This document shows, piece by piece, positions 1 through 11,734 of a DNA stretch of 64,000 nt (within the stretch, counting starts at the first letter, position 1; the number at the start of each line of letters is the position of its first letter). The position numbers were made by a program, and so were the translations under genes. The notes beneath the pieces were generated by a model, which was not told where the DNA came from, searched no databases, and saw only the letters and a list, made by a program, of their open reading frames with translations. Origin of the DNA: Stictocephala bisonia (taxonomy: Eukaryota > Arthropoda > Insecta > Hemiptera > Membracidae); the NCBI GenBank assembly GCA_035578905.1, contig JAQJVL010000047.1:2747974-2811973 (forward strand). The letters run 5' to 3'.

Positions 1-1101
1 GAAAATCTTTTACGCTGCAATCAGAGTTTAATAGCTTTTGCACAAACATGCCTCTGTATTTGGACTTGAAGTTTTGTATCACACCTTGGTCCATTGGTTG
101 TATCAATGGCGTCACATTTGCGGGAAGATACGAACAAAAAATGTTGCCTGCCTTAAGTTCAGATGCTGCAGGATGTGCTCGGCAATTATCGAGGATAAGA
201 ACTGCCTTAGATTCTTTGGGGAGCTTTAGTTTTTTAAATTGTCTTTTACTGCAGGTACAAAATGTTGGAAAAACCATTTTTTGAATAGCTCTCCCTCCAT
301 CCACGCATTTGATTGGGCGTCGTAAATTACAGGCAAGTTGGTTATATTTTTCAGAGCCCTAGGCTTCTTAAATTTGCCAATAACAAACGGTGTAAGTTTA
401 TGGTCACTGGATGCATTTGCGCACACTAATACAGTAAGCCTATCTTTATTTTTTTTGAAACCCTGTGCACTAGTCTCGTCACCACCAGCCAAAGTAGAGT
501 TTGGCAAACAGCGCCATAGAAGACCAGTCTCATCAGCATTGTAAATTTGGGTAGGGGTTAGACCATGTTCACTGACTAGGTTTTCAAATGTTACCTTGTA
601 TTCATTTGCTGCAGCCAGGTCGGCGGATTTTATTTCTCCCGAAACGTCTAATTTTCGTATTCCATGACGAACTTTGAAGTTTTGAAGCCACCCTTTTGAG
701 AAGATCGGCATTTCATTTTCCGGCAAATTTAGTTCCTTATAAAAAGATTTCGACTTCTCCATTATCATTGGCCCTGTTATTGGCTTGCCCTCTGCTCGTT
801 TGGCGGTAAACCATGTCCACAATACATTGTCCAGGTTTTCTAACTTAGGTTTTTTCAAGGTTTTTCTACTTTCAAAACTTTTAACAGAAGCAGATTGTGA
901 AACAAACTTTTCTAATTGGGGTTTTTGTTTTTTTATATCGTATATAGTAGATGATGAAATATTGAATTCACTCATGATACTGTTTCGATTCTCACCTTTC
1001 TCCAATCGTTCAATAATGTTCAGTTTTTGCTTGATCGACAATGTCACATGTTTACGTTTTGCTGTTTTAGCAGCAGCACTTTTATTAGGCTTTGAAAATA
1101 T
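1..1101 (-). pseudogene. Tigger/jerky-type transposase, frameshifted
   Basis: The family cuts and pastes its own element through a CENP-B-like DNA-binding domain and a DDE catalytic domain. The open stretch 226-1047 begins with a psq/CENP-B helix-turn-helix (IIERLEKGENRNSIMSEF), continues through the second CENP-B helix region, and contains the first DDE block (YNADETGLLW). Reading then stops at 226. Downstream, in another frame, the next catalytic block is visible (VLILDNCRAHP, about 160-215), followed by TPLIQPMDQGVIQNFK. A one-base loss in an A-run near 228-234 explains the shift. The likely start codon, 18 codons upstream of the first open GTG, has become ATA (1099-1101). The end of the protein lies outside the window. 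Confidence 0.85.
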
Positions 1102-1481
1102 TGTTTAATCTACACCACAAACGCTCACTGTACATGAAAGTATAGGTTACTGTACTGGTAAGGTAAGGCAATAGTGTTTAAATAACTAACAATAGTAGAG
1201 CGGACACATAAGTTAAACGTTGAAACTAACAATAAACTATAGAAACTGCCAAATAAGACGGAAGTGCAGTCACGAACACCGGGCGGTTACTAACATGGCC
1301 GACTCGACTCCAAAGAAATGAGACACCCACTGAAACGGAACATTCCCGAACGCTTCTGAAACTGAACGAATCGAATCCATTCCGAGGGCTATTCCACTAC
1401 AACCGGGACAAAAACACACACGCTCTCGGGTGCGTACATACTGTTTGTCGTCAAATTGTTTATTACAGTAATTCCGGTTGA

Positions 1482-1707
1482 GGGTAACGGCCTGGCGTAG
1501 TGGTAGAGTCATCGGTTTCACTGCACAAGGTCTCGAGTTCGAATCCCACCAAAAAGCCTTAGAAATTTTTCGATGCCGTTGCTGGTGGTTCGGATTCCAC
1601 CTTAAACTGTAGGTCCTTTTTAGGCACTTTTAAGTGCTTTCGGTATCACAATGGGCCTACATTGGCCTAAGTGTGTCGTAAGACAGCCGCTAAACCTAAC
1701 CTAACCC
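1482..1707 (+). mobile_element. tRNA-derived SINE with CCTAA tail
   Basis: A 226-bp insertion flanked by perfect 12-bp direct repeats AATTCCGGTTGA (1470-1481 and 1708-1719). Its head looks like a tRNA gene: a box A-like TGGCGTAGTGG near 1493 and a box B-like GAGTTCGAATCC near 1533. These would act as the internal RNA polymerase III promoter. An unrelated body follows and the element ends in CCTAACCTAACCC. It sits in the leader of the Tigger element and is therefore younger. It is not a functional tRNA gene because no cloverleaf closes around the head. Confidence 0.85.
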
Positions 1708-1910
1708 AATTCCGGTTGAAATTTTTGGAGAAATTTCGATTAAAATGTTTTTGTAGACAAGTTTAATGATGAGTTGTTTATAGACCGGGCCTAAATCACT
1801 CAAAAATTGCCGAAACTCACAATTTTCATCAGTGTAAATTTTCAAGACAATTAATGCTGAACTATCGGGTCTGCTGAATTACCGAGTGCCGGATTATCGA
1901 GGTCTTACTG

Positions 1911-1911
<1 letters not shown>

Positions 1912-1936
<25 letters not shown>
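1912..1936. repeat. (TA)n microsatellite
   Basis: About twelve TA units directly beside the Tigger terminus. The TA target duplication has probably expanded by slippage. Confidence 0.9.
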
Positions 1937-1941
<5 letters not shown>

Positions 1942-3750
1942 ATATGTTGCATGTTACTGATGGATTAACAGTAACTTGTTCCTTATGTGATAGGAGTAAG
2001 AAATATGGTGTATAGAGGTCAATAAATTAATATAGGTACAAAGAAAGATATAAAAATTCCTTCAAAATTTACCATTGAGAAATAAACTGCAAGTTTGCTT
2101 CATAGTATTCCAATTTTGGTAAAGATCTGTTTACCAATAATTTACCAAATAATTGGCAATATATTTTCAATGTATTGACATGAATAAAAAGCGAAAAGAG
2201 ATCGGAAAATAGTCAGACTTCCTGTAGCAGACGAAATTAGCTTAGCACGGCTGCCGATTCGCAGCGCTGGTTGAGAATCTCAGTCATGCACCCATTTCAC
2301 AATCCAATACCCCTGTACACAATTTATTTTCTGTCTCATTCTCATGGCAATTTGTAATCTTCTCTATTCTCCAAGAAGCCGCAGTGCTACTGTCTGTCAT
2401 TTTCTGTCTCACTATCTGCTGCCACGCAACAAGCTCGACTAAGCGGCAAACACACCATGATAACAAAATTAGAAAATGAAGTCTGACTTTTTAACATTGG
2501 CTTTTCACTTCTTATAGATGTCTATTCATTGGTATTTTATTGGGAAGACTAAAATATATCCATTCTGTAGAAAGAATAGTTTATTTCAAAACCAATTAAT
2601 GAAAATTATGGAATAATGAAAAACAACATTATAAACTTATAATGAAATAAAAAAATCACAAGTAAAAAGTATATTATTAATATTAGCCTTTTATTATTAC
2701 TCACACTGTTTATAGCACCAGATTAGTAAAGGAAATTCGATTATAGCCAATGAAGTACAAGAGCATGTGCAATCTAATAAAAGAATATATTTAAATTCAA
2801 CAAGTAGTAATGATTCAGGATGAATAGAAAACTCATTCGAAATTTTTAAAGTTTGAGATGCGACTATTCTATCTTTAAGATATGTTCTGAACTGCAGGAT
2901 GTGTGTGCACCACTGTTTCTGTAGTTGTTTGCATAAGAAGTTAGTCTATAAAGTCAAGTAGTTCAACTGAAATAAAAATTATCCTCATTTTTTTGGTGCT
3001 ACATGAAAAACGTACCACTAATCAGTAATTTAATAATTTCTTTAGAAAAATAACCTTTAAAATTATAAATAGTTTTAAATTTAAAAAAAATGAAAAACAT
3101 CTTAATCCCTTCAGTTATGTTTAAAAAACGTAGTTATAAAAAATGAAATTTGTACTTTGAATGGTGTTGTCTTAATGTTGATTTTAAATCAGCTAAATTC
3201 ACCACTTCAAAAGGCCACAAGTTCTAGTATAGAGGTTACAAAAATTTTTCTTGTCTCAAGGGAAGGTACATTAACTAATTTTGATTGTAAAAAATTTGGA
3301 AATAATTAACACACCAAAAACTGATTGCACCACCTTAAGACTGGTACTAAGTAAAACTACATGACTTCCAAATTAAAACAATTTAATCTATAAAAATCAC
3401 AGATATGTGCTGTATACAGAATGCCAAATGGTATTGACACTTTCACATGGTCATCTAAACTGTTAATAGTTTTCTTTATCATCCAAGCTGATTCTTCAAA
3501 GGTTTGGGATCATATCTCTAACTTTGCTGTAGATGGTTTTTTTAGTATAATGGGTTGTTCTGTGTGCTTGCAGGATGTATCTTATGCCCGTATTGTAGCT
3601 AAGTGAATTACAATGGCAAGTTTCTTTTTTCTGTATAGGAAATTGCTTGTATGATGTATATGGATCTCTGAAGAGGTAGTGGCTCCTCTGTATAGTTGCT
3701 TTTGATAATGTAACATACTTATTCAAATGAGTTCATTAAGTAATAGAAAA
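1937..3750. other. AT-rich intergenic DNA, one possible MITE
   Basis: No gene is seen. The only structure is at about 2205-2490, where AGTCAGACTTC (about 2212) and its inverted copy GAAGTCTGACT (about 2477) bracket roughly 280 bp that are less AT-rich than the surroundings. This could be a short non-autonomous DNA transposon. The target duplication is not clear. The short open frames at 2284-2466 and 3421-3726 lack coding character. Confidence 0.4.
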
Positions 3751-3754
3751 TATT

Positions 3755-3835
3755 AGGAAACACTCCTGCACCCTTTGTGTGCCAACCCTGTCACTCGCTG
3801 CGCTTGTAGCGCCTCCGCCTTTTGGCCTTGACATG
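3755..3835. repeat. Dispersed repeat, left copy
   Basis: It carries TGCCAACCCTGTCA preceded by a CTCNTGCAC-like stretch and followed by a C/G-rich stretch. The same arrangement recurs at 4410-4640 on the other side of the 64-bp tandem array. No coding sense is seen and the family is not recognised. Confidence 0.5.
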
Positions 3836-3900
3836 TTTCTTTTGACAACAAATATTACTGGTTAAAATGTATAAAGTAAAATCATAATATGTAAATGAAT

Positions 3901-4350
3901 TTCTAGTAGCTCACTTATTTCACTTGAGCTGCACGCTATTTACAGTTTAGTTTATCTATGTAATTTCTAGTAGCTCACTTATTTCACTTGAGCTGCACGC
4001 TATTTACAGTTTAGTTTATCTATGTAATTTCTAGTAGCTCACTTATTGCACTTGAGCTGCACGCTATTTACAGTTTAGTTTATCTATGTAATTTCTAGTA
4101 GCTCACTTATTGCACTTGAGCTGCACCCTATTTACAGTTTAGTTTATCTATGTAATTTCTAGTAGCTTACTTATTTCACTTGAGCTGCACGCTATTTACA
4201 GTTTAGTTTATCCATGTAATTTCTAGTAGCTCACTTATTGCACTTGAGCTGCACGCTATTTACAGTTTAGTTTATCTATGTAATTTCTAGTAGCTCACTT
4301 ATTGCACTTGAGCTGCACGCTATTTACAGTTTAGTTTATCTATGTAATTT
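3901..4350. repeat. 64-bp tandem repeat, seven units
   Basis: Units begin at 3901, 3965, 4029, 4093, 4157, 4221 and 4285, each starting TTCTAGTAGCTCACTTATT. The spacing is exactly 64 bp each time, with only a few substitutions between units (for example TTTCAC versus TTGCAC, GCACGC versus GCACCC). The array is homogeneous and so was recently expanded or converted. It contains no open reading frame of note. Confidence 0.95.
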
Positions 4351-4409
4351 TTTAAATCTTTATTAGTTTGGTAGCTGGCCTATGAAAGCCATACAATATA
4401 TATACATAG

Positions 4410-4640
4410 TAGGAGTAACTCATGCACGCTTCACATGCCAACCCTGTCAATTGCTATGATCCTGAAGGAAGATCGGCCTTCGGCCTTGCCTGGAGACTGC
4501 TATTTGCCCTTATGTAGAACTCTGCCTACAGCCTCGCCAGGGTGCTCTGTTAAAGGCCCCTTTGTGGAACTCAGCCTATGGCCTTGTCGTAGAAAGTTTG
4601 GCCAAGGTACCCACTCGTTTGATATCCCACTTGTGTACAT
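4410..4640. repeat. Dispersed repeat, right copy
   Basis: Related to 3755-3835 by the shared TGCCAACCCTGTCA block. It extends into a G/C-richer stretch with two diverged internal copies of about 50 bp, recognisable by GAACTCTGCCTACAGCCT and GAACTCAGCCTATGGCCT. It contains an open frame at 4435-4659 without recognisable protein similarity. Confidence 0.5.
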
Positions 4641-5383
4641 CAATTTTACATTTTTTTAAATTTCAGTTTTTGGGCTCCTGATACCCCAAATTTTTAAGTG
4701 TTTAAGCTGAAATTCAAAAATAAGATGTGCGTTTGTTACGCATTTAGAGCTGTGAAGGTTAGAAATTTTTCCTGGAGATTTTCCTCAAGTTAGGTCAGAA
4801 ATACTACTTTTTATGATTTTCCAATAAGAAATACATGAATAAGTTTTGAGATTAAAAAGGGGCTATTTTGGAACCATGAAGAATTTCTCAAAATCCCTTC
4901 TTATAGCATGCTTACAATATAGGACCAATCATCCTACAAAATTTCAGCCTCGGAGGTCTAGCAGTTTTTGAGAAACAGTGATCAGGTAGCGAGTCAGTGG
5001 TATTTGGCTTATATATAGTTTAAATATTAACACCAATGTCATTACTAACATTAAGAGAGATCTATAGCCTTCTCAATATTGTAAACATCATAATTTACAT
5101 TCTAACAGCTGTTAAAATATATTAAACATCATAATTTACACTTGAACATTTTTTTTGCCAAATTTAACCCTTTATAGTTTATCATAATATCTAAGTTTTT
5201 GTGTTAACGAATACTGGCAAAAAATATTAACCACCTCTAATGACTCCTGGGTGGTCACGTCTAATTTGCATTAGTGCATACTGGTTAAAATTTTAGCCAC
5301 CATCAATAAAGTTTGATATTGTGTGAACTGTGATGTTAAAGTCAGTCATCTTGTTCCTCAACATTCTGGTGATGACATTGTCA
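4641..5383. other. Non-coding AT-rich DNA
   Basis: No open frame, repeat or RNA-like structure is supported here. The sequence leads into the inverted repeat that starts at 5384. Confidence 0.5.
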
Positions 5384-5689
5384 GTTTCAAAATGGCAACC
5401 ATAAGAAATGTTAAAAGTTAAATAACTTAAAAACCATTATTTGTATTGAAAATGTATTACACTACTTTAATTTTGTAAATCTAATAACAAATTCAAAGAT
5501 ACCTCAATTTTAAAAATCAGTATTAAATTAAAAGAGTAAAGCACTTTTTCATGTATGCTGTTTGTTATTAAATCTTTGAATTAGTTATTAGATTTACAAA
5601 ATTAAAGTAGTGTAATACATTTTCAATACAAATAATGGTTTTTAAGTTATTTAACTTTTAATATTTCTTATGGATGCCATTTTGAAACT
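5384..5689. repeat. 306-bp inverted repeat (hairpin element)
   Basis: The arm 5384-5500 and the arm 5572-5689 are reverse complements over about 117 bp with very few mismatches; the shared inner end is TTCAAAGAT. They are separated by a spacer of about 70 bp. Transcribed RNA would form a long hairpin. It may be a foldback MITE or a collapsed inverted duplication. No target duplication could be fixed. Confidence 0.85.
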
Positions 5690-6055
5690 ATAAAGATAAT
5701 GTTGTTCCTTTTTTATTTTAAACTACCCTTAACTAGGTTAGCAAATATACCAAGTTTCAAATTATTAGCTCAAACCATGTTTGAGATATAATTTTAAAAT
5801 AAAAAACAGAGACAGACACTTAACAAGGCAAGATAGGCCACATAAATAACCAAAAAAGACACTGGAACATTTTTGCTTATTTTTATGTCTACTATCATAT
5901 CCTGAAGTTGTTGCAATCTTTCGAAAACACCCTGTATATTATTTAAGTTGTTTATAAAATACATTTCTTTAGTTTTAAAATACTTTCTCCCTTTGTCATA
6001 GTGAATAGTTTTATTCTGTGCAAATAGTTTAGTTAATTGTGAAACATATGCAATT
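5690..6055. other. Spacer between hairpin and satellite
   Basis: AT-rich. A 115-residue open frame on the minus strand runs into the satellite (5794-6141), but its composition and its dependence on satellite sequence argue against a real gene. Nothing else is seen. Confidence 0.5.
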
Positions 6056-9000
6056 AATTTTATATTACTGTAGGTACTGTACAGATTCTTAGAGTGTGTG
6101 CTATGATGGCACAATCTGAACATTAACCACTCAATATACAATATTATAGATACTTGTTTTTATTTTATATTACTGTAGGTACTGTACAGATTCTTAAAGT
6201 GTGTGCTATGATGGCACAAACTGAACATTAACCACTCAGTATACAATATTATAGATACAGTACTTGTTTTTATTTTATATTACTGTAGGTACTGTACAGA
6301 TTCTTAGAGTGTGTGCTATGATGGCACAATCTGAACATTAACCACTCAATATACAATATTATAGATACTTGTTTTTATTTTATATTACTGTATGTACTGT
6401 ACAGATTCTTAGAGTGTGTGCTATGATGGCACAATCTGAACATTAACCACTCAATATACAATATTATAGATACTTGTTTTTATTTTATATTACTGTAGGT
6501 ACTGTACAGATTCTTAGAGTGTGTGCTATGATGGCACAATCTGAACATTAACCACTCAAAATACAATATTATAGATACTTGTTTTTATTTTATATTACTG
6601 TAGGTACTGTACAGATTCTTAGAGTGTGTGCTATGATGGCACAATCTGAACATTAACCACTCAATATACAATATTATAGATACTTGTTTTTATTTTACAT
6701 TACTGTAGGTACTGTACAGATTCTTAGAGTGTGTGCTATGATGGCACAATCTGAACATTAACCACTCAAAATACAATATTATAGATACTTGTTTTTATTT
6801 TATATTACTGTAGGTACTGTACAGATTCTTAGAGTGTGTGCTATGATGGCACAATCTGAACATTAACCACTCAATATACAATATTATAGATACTTGTTTT
6901 TATTTTATATTACTGTAGGTACTGTACAGATTCTTAGAGTGTGTGCTATGATGGCACAATCTGAACATTAACCACTCAATATACAATATTATAAATACTT
7001 GTTTTTATTTTATATTAATGTAGGTACTGTACAGATTCTTAGAGTGTGTGCTATGATGGCACAATCTGAACATTAACCACTCAATATACAATATTATAGA
7101 TACTTGTTTTTATTTTATATTACTGTAGGTACTGTACAGATTCTTAGAGTGTGTGCTATGATGGCACAATCTGAACATTAACCACTCAAAATACAATATT
7201 ATAGATACTTGTTTTTATTTTATATTACTGTAGGTACTGTACAGATTCTTAGAGTGTGTGCTATGATGGCACAATCTGAACATTAACCACTCAATATACA
7301 ATATTATAGATACTTGTTTTTATTTTATATTAATGTAGGTACTGTACAGATTCTTAGAGTGTGTGCTATGATGGCACAATCTGAACATTAACCACTCAAT
7401 ATACAATATTATAGATACTTGTTTTTATTTTATATTACTGTAGGTACTGTACAGATTCTTAGAGTGTGTGCTATGATGGCACAATCTGAACATTAACCAC
7501 TCAAAATACAATGTTATAGATACTTGTTTTTATTTTATATTACTGTAGGTACTGTACAGATTCTTAGAGTGTGTGCTATGATGGCACAATCTGAACATTA
7601 ACCACTCAATATACAATATTATAGATACTTGTTTTTATTTTATACTACTGTAGGTACTGTACAGATTCTTAGAGTGTGTGCTATGATGGCACAATCTGAA
7701 CATTAACCACTCAATATACAATATTATAGATACTTGTTTTTATTTTATATTACTGTAGGTACTGTACAGATTCTTAGAGTGTGTGCTATGATGGCACAAT
7801 CTGAACATTAACCACTCAATATACAATATTATAGATACTTGTTTTTATTTTATATTAATGTAGGTACTGTACAGATTCTTAGAGTGTGTGCTATGATGGC
7901 ACAATCTGAACATTAACCACTCAAAATACAATATTATAGATACTTGTTTTTATTTTATATTACTGTAGGTACTGTACAGATTCTTAGAGTGTGTGCTATG
8001 ATGGCACAATCTGAACATTAACCACTCAAAATACAATATTATAGATACTTGTTTTTATTTTATATTACTGTAGGTACTGTACAGATTCTTAGAGTGTGTG
8101 CTATGATGGCACAATCTGAACATTAACCACTCAATATACAATATTATAGATACTTGTTTTTATTTTATAATAATGTAGGTACTGTACAGATTCTTAGAGT
8201 GTGTGCTATGATGGCACAATCTGAACATTAACCACTCAAAATACAATATTATAGATACTTGTTTTTATTTTATATTACTGTAGGTACTGTACAGATTCTT
8301 AGAGTGTGTGCTATGATGGCACAATCTGAACATTAACCACTCAAAATACAATATTATAGATACTTGTTTTTATTTTATATTACTGTAGGTACTGTACAGA
8401 TTCTTAGAGTGTGTGCTATGATGGCACAATCTGAACATTAACCACTCAATATACAATATTATAGATACTTGTTTTTATTTTATATTACTGTAGGTACTGT
8501 ACAGATTCTTAGAGTGTGCTATGATGGCACAATCTGAACATTAACCACTCAATATACAATATTATAGATACTTGTTTTTATTTTATATTACTGTAGGTAC
8601 TGTACAGATTCTTAGAGTGTGTGCTATGATGGCACAATCTGAACATTAACCACTCAAAATACAATATTATAGATACTTGTTTTTATTTTATATTACTGTA
8701 GGTACTGTACAGATTCTTAGAGTGTGTGCTATGATGGCACAATCTGAACATTAACCACTCAATATACAATATTATAGATACTTGTTTTTATTTTATACTA
8801 CTGTAGGTACTGTACAGATTCTTAGAGTGTGTGCTATGATGGCACAATCTGAACATTAACCACTCAATATATAATATTATAGATACTTGTTTTTATTTTA
8901 TATTAATGTAGGTACTGTACAGATTCTTAGAGTGTGTGCTATGATGGCACAATCTGAACATTAACCACTCAATATACAATATTATAGATACTTGTTTTTA

Positions 9001-9632
9001 TTTTATATTAATGTAGGTACTGTACAGATTCTTAGAGTGTGTGCTATGATGGCACAATCTGAACATTAACCACTCAATATACAATATTATAAATACTTGT
9101 TTTTATTTTATATTAATGTAGGTACTGTACAGATTCTTAGAGTGTGTGCTATGATGGCACAATCTGAACATTAACCACTCAAAATACAATATTATAGATA
9201 CTTGTTTTTATTTTATATTACTGTAGGTACTGTACAGATTCTTAGAGTGTGTGCTATGATGGCACAATCTGAACATTAATCACTCAAAATACAATATTAT
9301 AGATACTGGTTTTTATTTTATATTACTGTAGGTACTGTACAGATTCTTAGAGTGTGTGCTATGATGGCACAATCTGAACATTAACCACTCAAAATACAAT
9401 ATTATAGATACTTGTTTTTATGTTATATTACTGTAGGTACTGTACAGATTCTTAGAGTGTGTGCTATGATGGCACAATCTGAACATTAACCACTCAATAT
9501 ACAATATTATAGATACTTGTTTTTATTTTATATTACTGTAGGTACTATAAAGATTCTTAGAGTGTGTGCTATGATGGCACAATCTGAACATTAACCACTC
9601 AATATACAATATTATAGATACTTGTTTTTATT
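6056..9632. repeat. Satellite array, about 34 copies of a 105-bp unit
   Basis: The landmark TAGGTACTGTAC recurs from 6071 to 9539 at steps of 105 bp. Exceptions are one 110-bp step (five extra bases near 6258) and one 103-bp step (two bases lost near 8518). Copies differ at a few sites only, mainly CTCAATATAC versus CTCAAAATAC and TATTACTG versus TATTAATG. These variants are mixed along the array without a clear higher-order period. Each unit contains the short palindrome GTACTGTAC and the inverted pair TGTGC/GCACA. The last unit has decayed (GGTACTATAAAG), which marks the array edge. No protein is encoded. Confidence 0.97.
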
Positions 9633-9864
9633 TCTCATTTATTTATTTAAAGATTTATCTTTAGTTGTATATTAAAATGTTTCTTTGTAAAATGTTATTT
9701 GCTCTTTGTCATAGTGGCCAATATTTGACTTTATAGTGAAATTTGATTATTACTACACAATATTTATATATTGTCATTTTAAGAGAAAATTTCGTATTAT
9801 TAAATGATTCCATGATTATTTTATCAGTATTTTATCCTGATTGGTTAATATTGACAATTGATGG

Positions 9865-10030
9865 TAAACTTTACCTCTTTTGTTCTGCCACCAATCTTCA
9901 GTTTTTTCTTACTATATGTACATACTGTATGTAGTGAATAGTGAACACCTGAAGATGGAGATTAGTCTCCGAAACCGGTAGTGTAAGAAAAAACTGAAGA
10001 TTGGTGGCGGAACAAAAGAGGTAAAGTTTA
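9865..10030. repeat. 47-bp inverted repeat enclosing a ribozyme-like loop
   Basis: The arm 9865-9911 and the arm 9984-10030 are reverse complements over 47 bp with one mismatch. The 72-bp loop between them holds the hammerhead candidate at 9945-9984. The arrangement suits the end region of a Penelope-like or retrozyme-type element. No reverse transcriptase is adjacent, so this would be a fragment or a non-autonomous unit. Confidence 0.8.
9945..9984 (+). ncRNA. Candidate hammerhead ribozyme
   Basis: All parts of the hammerhead fold are present in order. Helix I is ACAC (9945-9948) with GTGT (9981-9984). The core is CTGAAGA (9949-9955). Helix II is GGAGA with TCTCC closed by a TTAG loop (9957-9970), with one unpaired U at 9956. 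The second core block is GAAA (9971-9974). Helix III is the short self-complementary ACC/GGT (9974-9979). The cleavage triplet is GTA, with cutting predicted after 9980. A tiny palindromic helix III is the form known from newt satellite and Penelope-element ribozymes, which work best as dimers. The bulged U at 9956 is a departure from the ideal. Activity is inferred, not shown. Confidence 0.6.
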
Positions 10031-11734
10031 CGAACAATTATTAAATGATTAGTAAATAGCAATTCACATGTAACAAGCTTAAATGTGAGTTATTTCCTCC
10101 AAACAAAGATGTAAAAACTATATTTTCCAATAAAAAAATGAGTGTTCAATAAACTAACCAGTATTCTTAACTAAAGGTAAGAGAGACATAGACGCTTTTT
10201 AGTTAAATATTTAGCCACCACCTACATAATACCATTGATTTTACTATACATAGAAGATAGTTCCATCCAATGTTAAATTTTGAGGCACGGAAAATGGGAG
10301 CGACCGTGCTGCAACCTGTCGGAAATTGCCTCCAGTTTCGACTGTTCGGTTGCACAACCTGTGAGCAGTAAAGGAACTAATCACTCCCTCTTATTCCCCC
10401 ATTCTCTCTCTCTTTCTCTTAAGACTCGCCCGGAAGTACTGGTCTACTGCTGTCTCCCCTCCATCTTGCCTTCCGTCATTGCTGATAAACGATCACCTTA
10501 TCGCAATCAAGTCTAGCCATCCAGATGTTGTACATTCCAATACCCTTCCACCTCTACGTACTTACTACAGTATCAACATTCTTTCTTTATAACTCAACCA
10601 GATGTAGATGAAATTAAGAGTATTGTTAAATTAATAAACATTTCTATTATTATTTCAACTCAACACTAGTATTATGTTTTGAACAATTGATTTTGTACAT
10701 AACATGTACATATGGGACAAAATTGATATATACTGTACATCTCAAATATAACCTTTCATTACCAACATATTTTCACTTTGACTAGAGAAGTGAGTGAAAG
10801 GTGTAGGTCAAACCTATAAAGCAAATGCATGATTTTGTTGTAGGTTATTATGGAGTCTATTACGGAGTCTATTATGGAGTTTAAATCAGTGCTCGAGTTG
10901 CGCGCAATACCGATTTCAGATAGTCCGTCCAGTCTTGGCCGCTCAAAAATGCAACTTAGACCACAAGCTATGCTATAGAAATATTTCCGTAAATATCACA
11001 ATTCGTCAAAAATAACTTGAATTGTCTGTCACTGGTCTGATTGATTCCGAATAGCACCAAACTTATACTACAAAATAAGCACATATCTGATTATTCTGTG
11101 CTTATAACTTCTTGGTTATTGGTAAAATATAATAATTATCTATATCAGCTGAACTTAACGTTCAGTTTTTCCTGTAACGTTTTCCTGTAACGTTTTAGGT
11201 GCAGCTCGGATGTTTTGTCATAGGACCCTCTTCCTATCTCTCATTAGTGATTTAAATTATCACCGTAATTAATGTATGTCCTAATTAATCTAATTTGTAG
11301 CTAAATAACTGTAAATAATATAATTTGTTTGACTTTTATTTATCTTTTTAACCGCAGATGTTTAATATAAGTATGTTTGCCATTCATTTAAATGTTAATA
11401 TTAAATTACAATAATTTTTAAACATGTATAGCCTAAATAACTCCCCACAGATTTAGAGTTGAAGTGTTTGGCTATTAATAAAGAGCCCTGTTCTTCTAAT
11501 TAGGATTAATTTAATTTACCTTATTTGAAAGTGTATGCTTATCATTAATATATATATATTTGGTGGTGGCTTCAGTTTGAAACCATATTATTAAAGTTAT
11601 GCACAAAACCCAAAGTTACGTATTATTTTTTAACTATATTATTGTTAATTTGTAATAGTTATTTGTTTATATAGTTTTGTTAGTTCTGTTTTGTTAGTTA
11701 TTTATATAGTTGTTAGTTCAATGGAAACATATCA

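Larger units (their letters stand above)
1..1911 (-). mobile_element. Tigger/pogo-like DNA transposon, cut by the window edge
   Basis: The transposon reads leftwards. Its 5' end at 1911 reads, on the minus strand, CAGTAAGACCTCGATAATCC, the form of terminal inverted repeat typical of Tigger elements, and it abuts TA (1912-1913), the expected target duplication. The transposase remnant at 1-1101 is on the same strand. The other inverted repeat lies beyond the left edge. The leader between 1102 and 1911 carries a later SINE insertion. The transposase lesions show this copy is dead. Confidence 0.8.

Noticed and set aside
1488..1560. A tRNA gene
   Set aside because: Box A and box B are present but the arms do not close into a cloverleaf, and target duplications show a SINE.
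5794..6141. 115-residue open frame on the minus strand
   Set aside because: It depends on satellite sequence at one end, has no recognisable domain, and reads like chance in AT-rich DNA.
6056..9632. CRISPR-like regular spacing of identical repeats
   Set aside because: The repeats are contiguous with no unique spacers, the unit is 105 bp, and the sequence is eukaryotic. It is a satellite.
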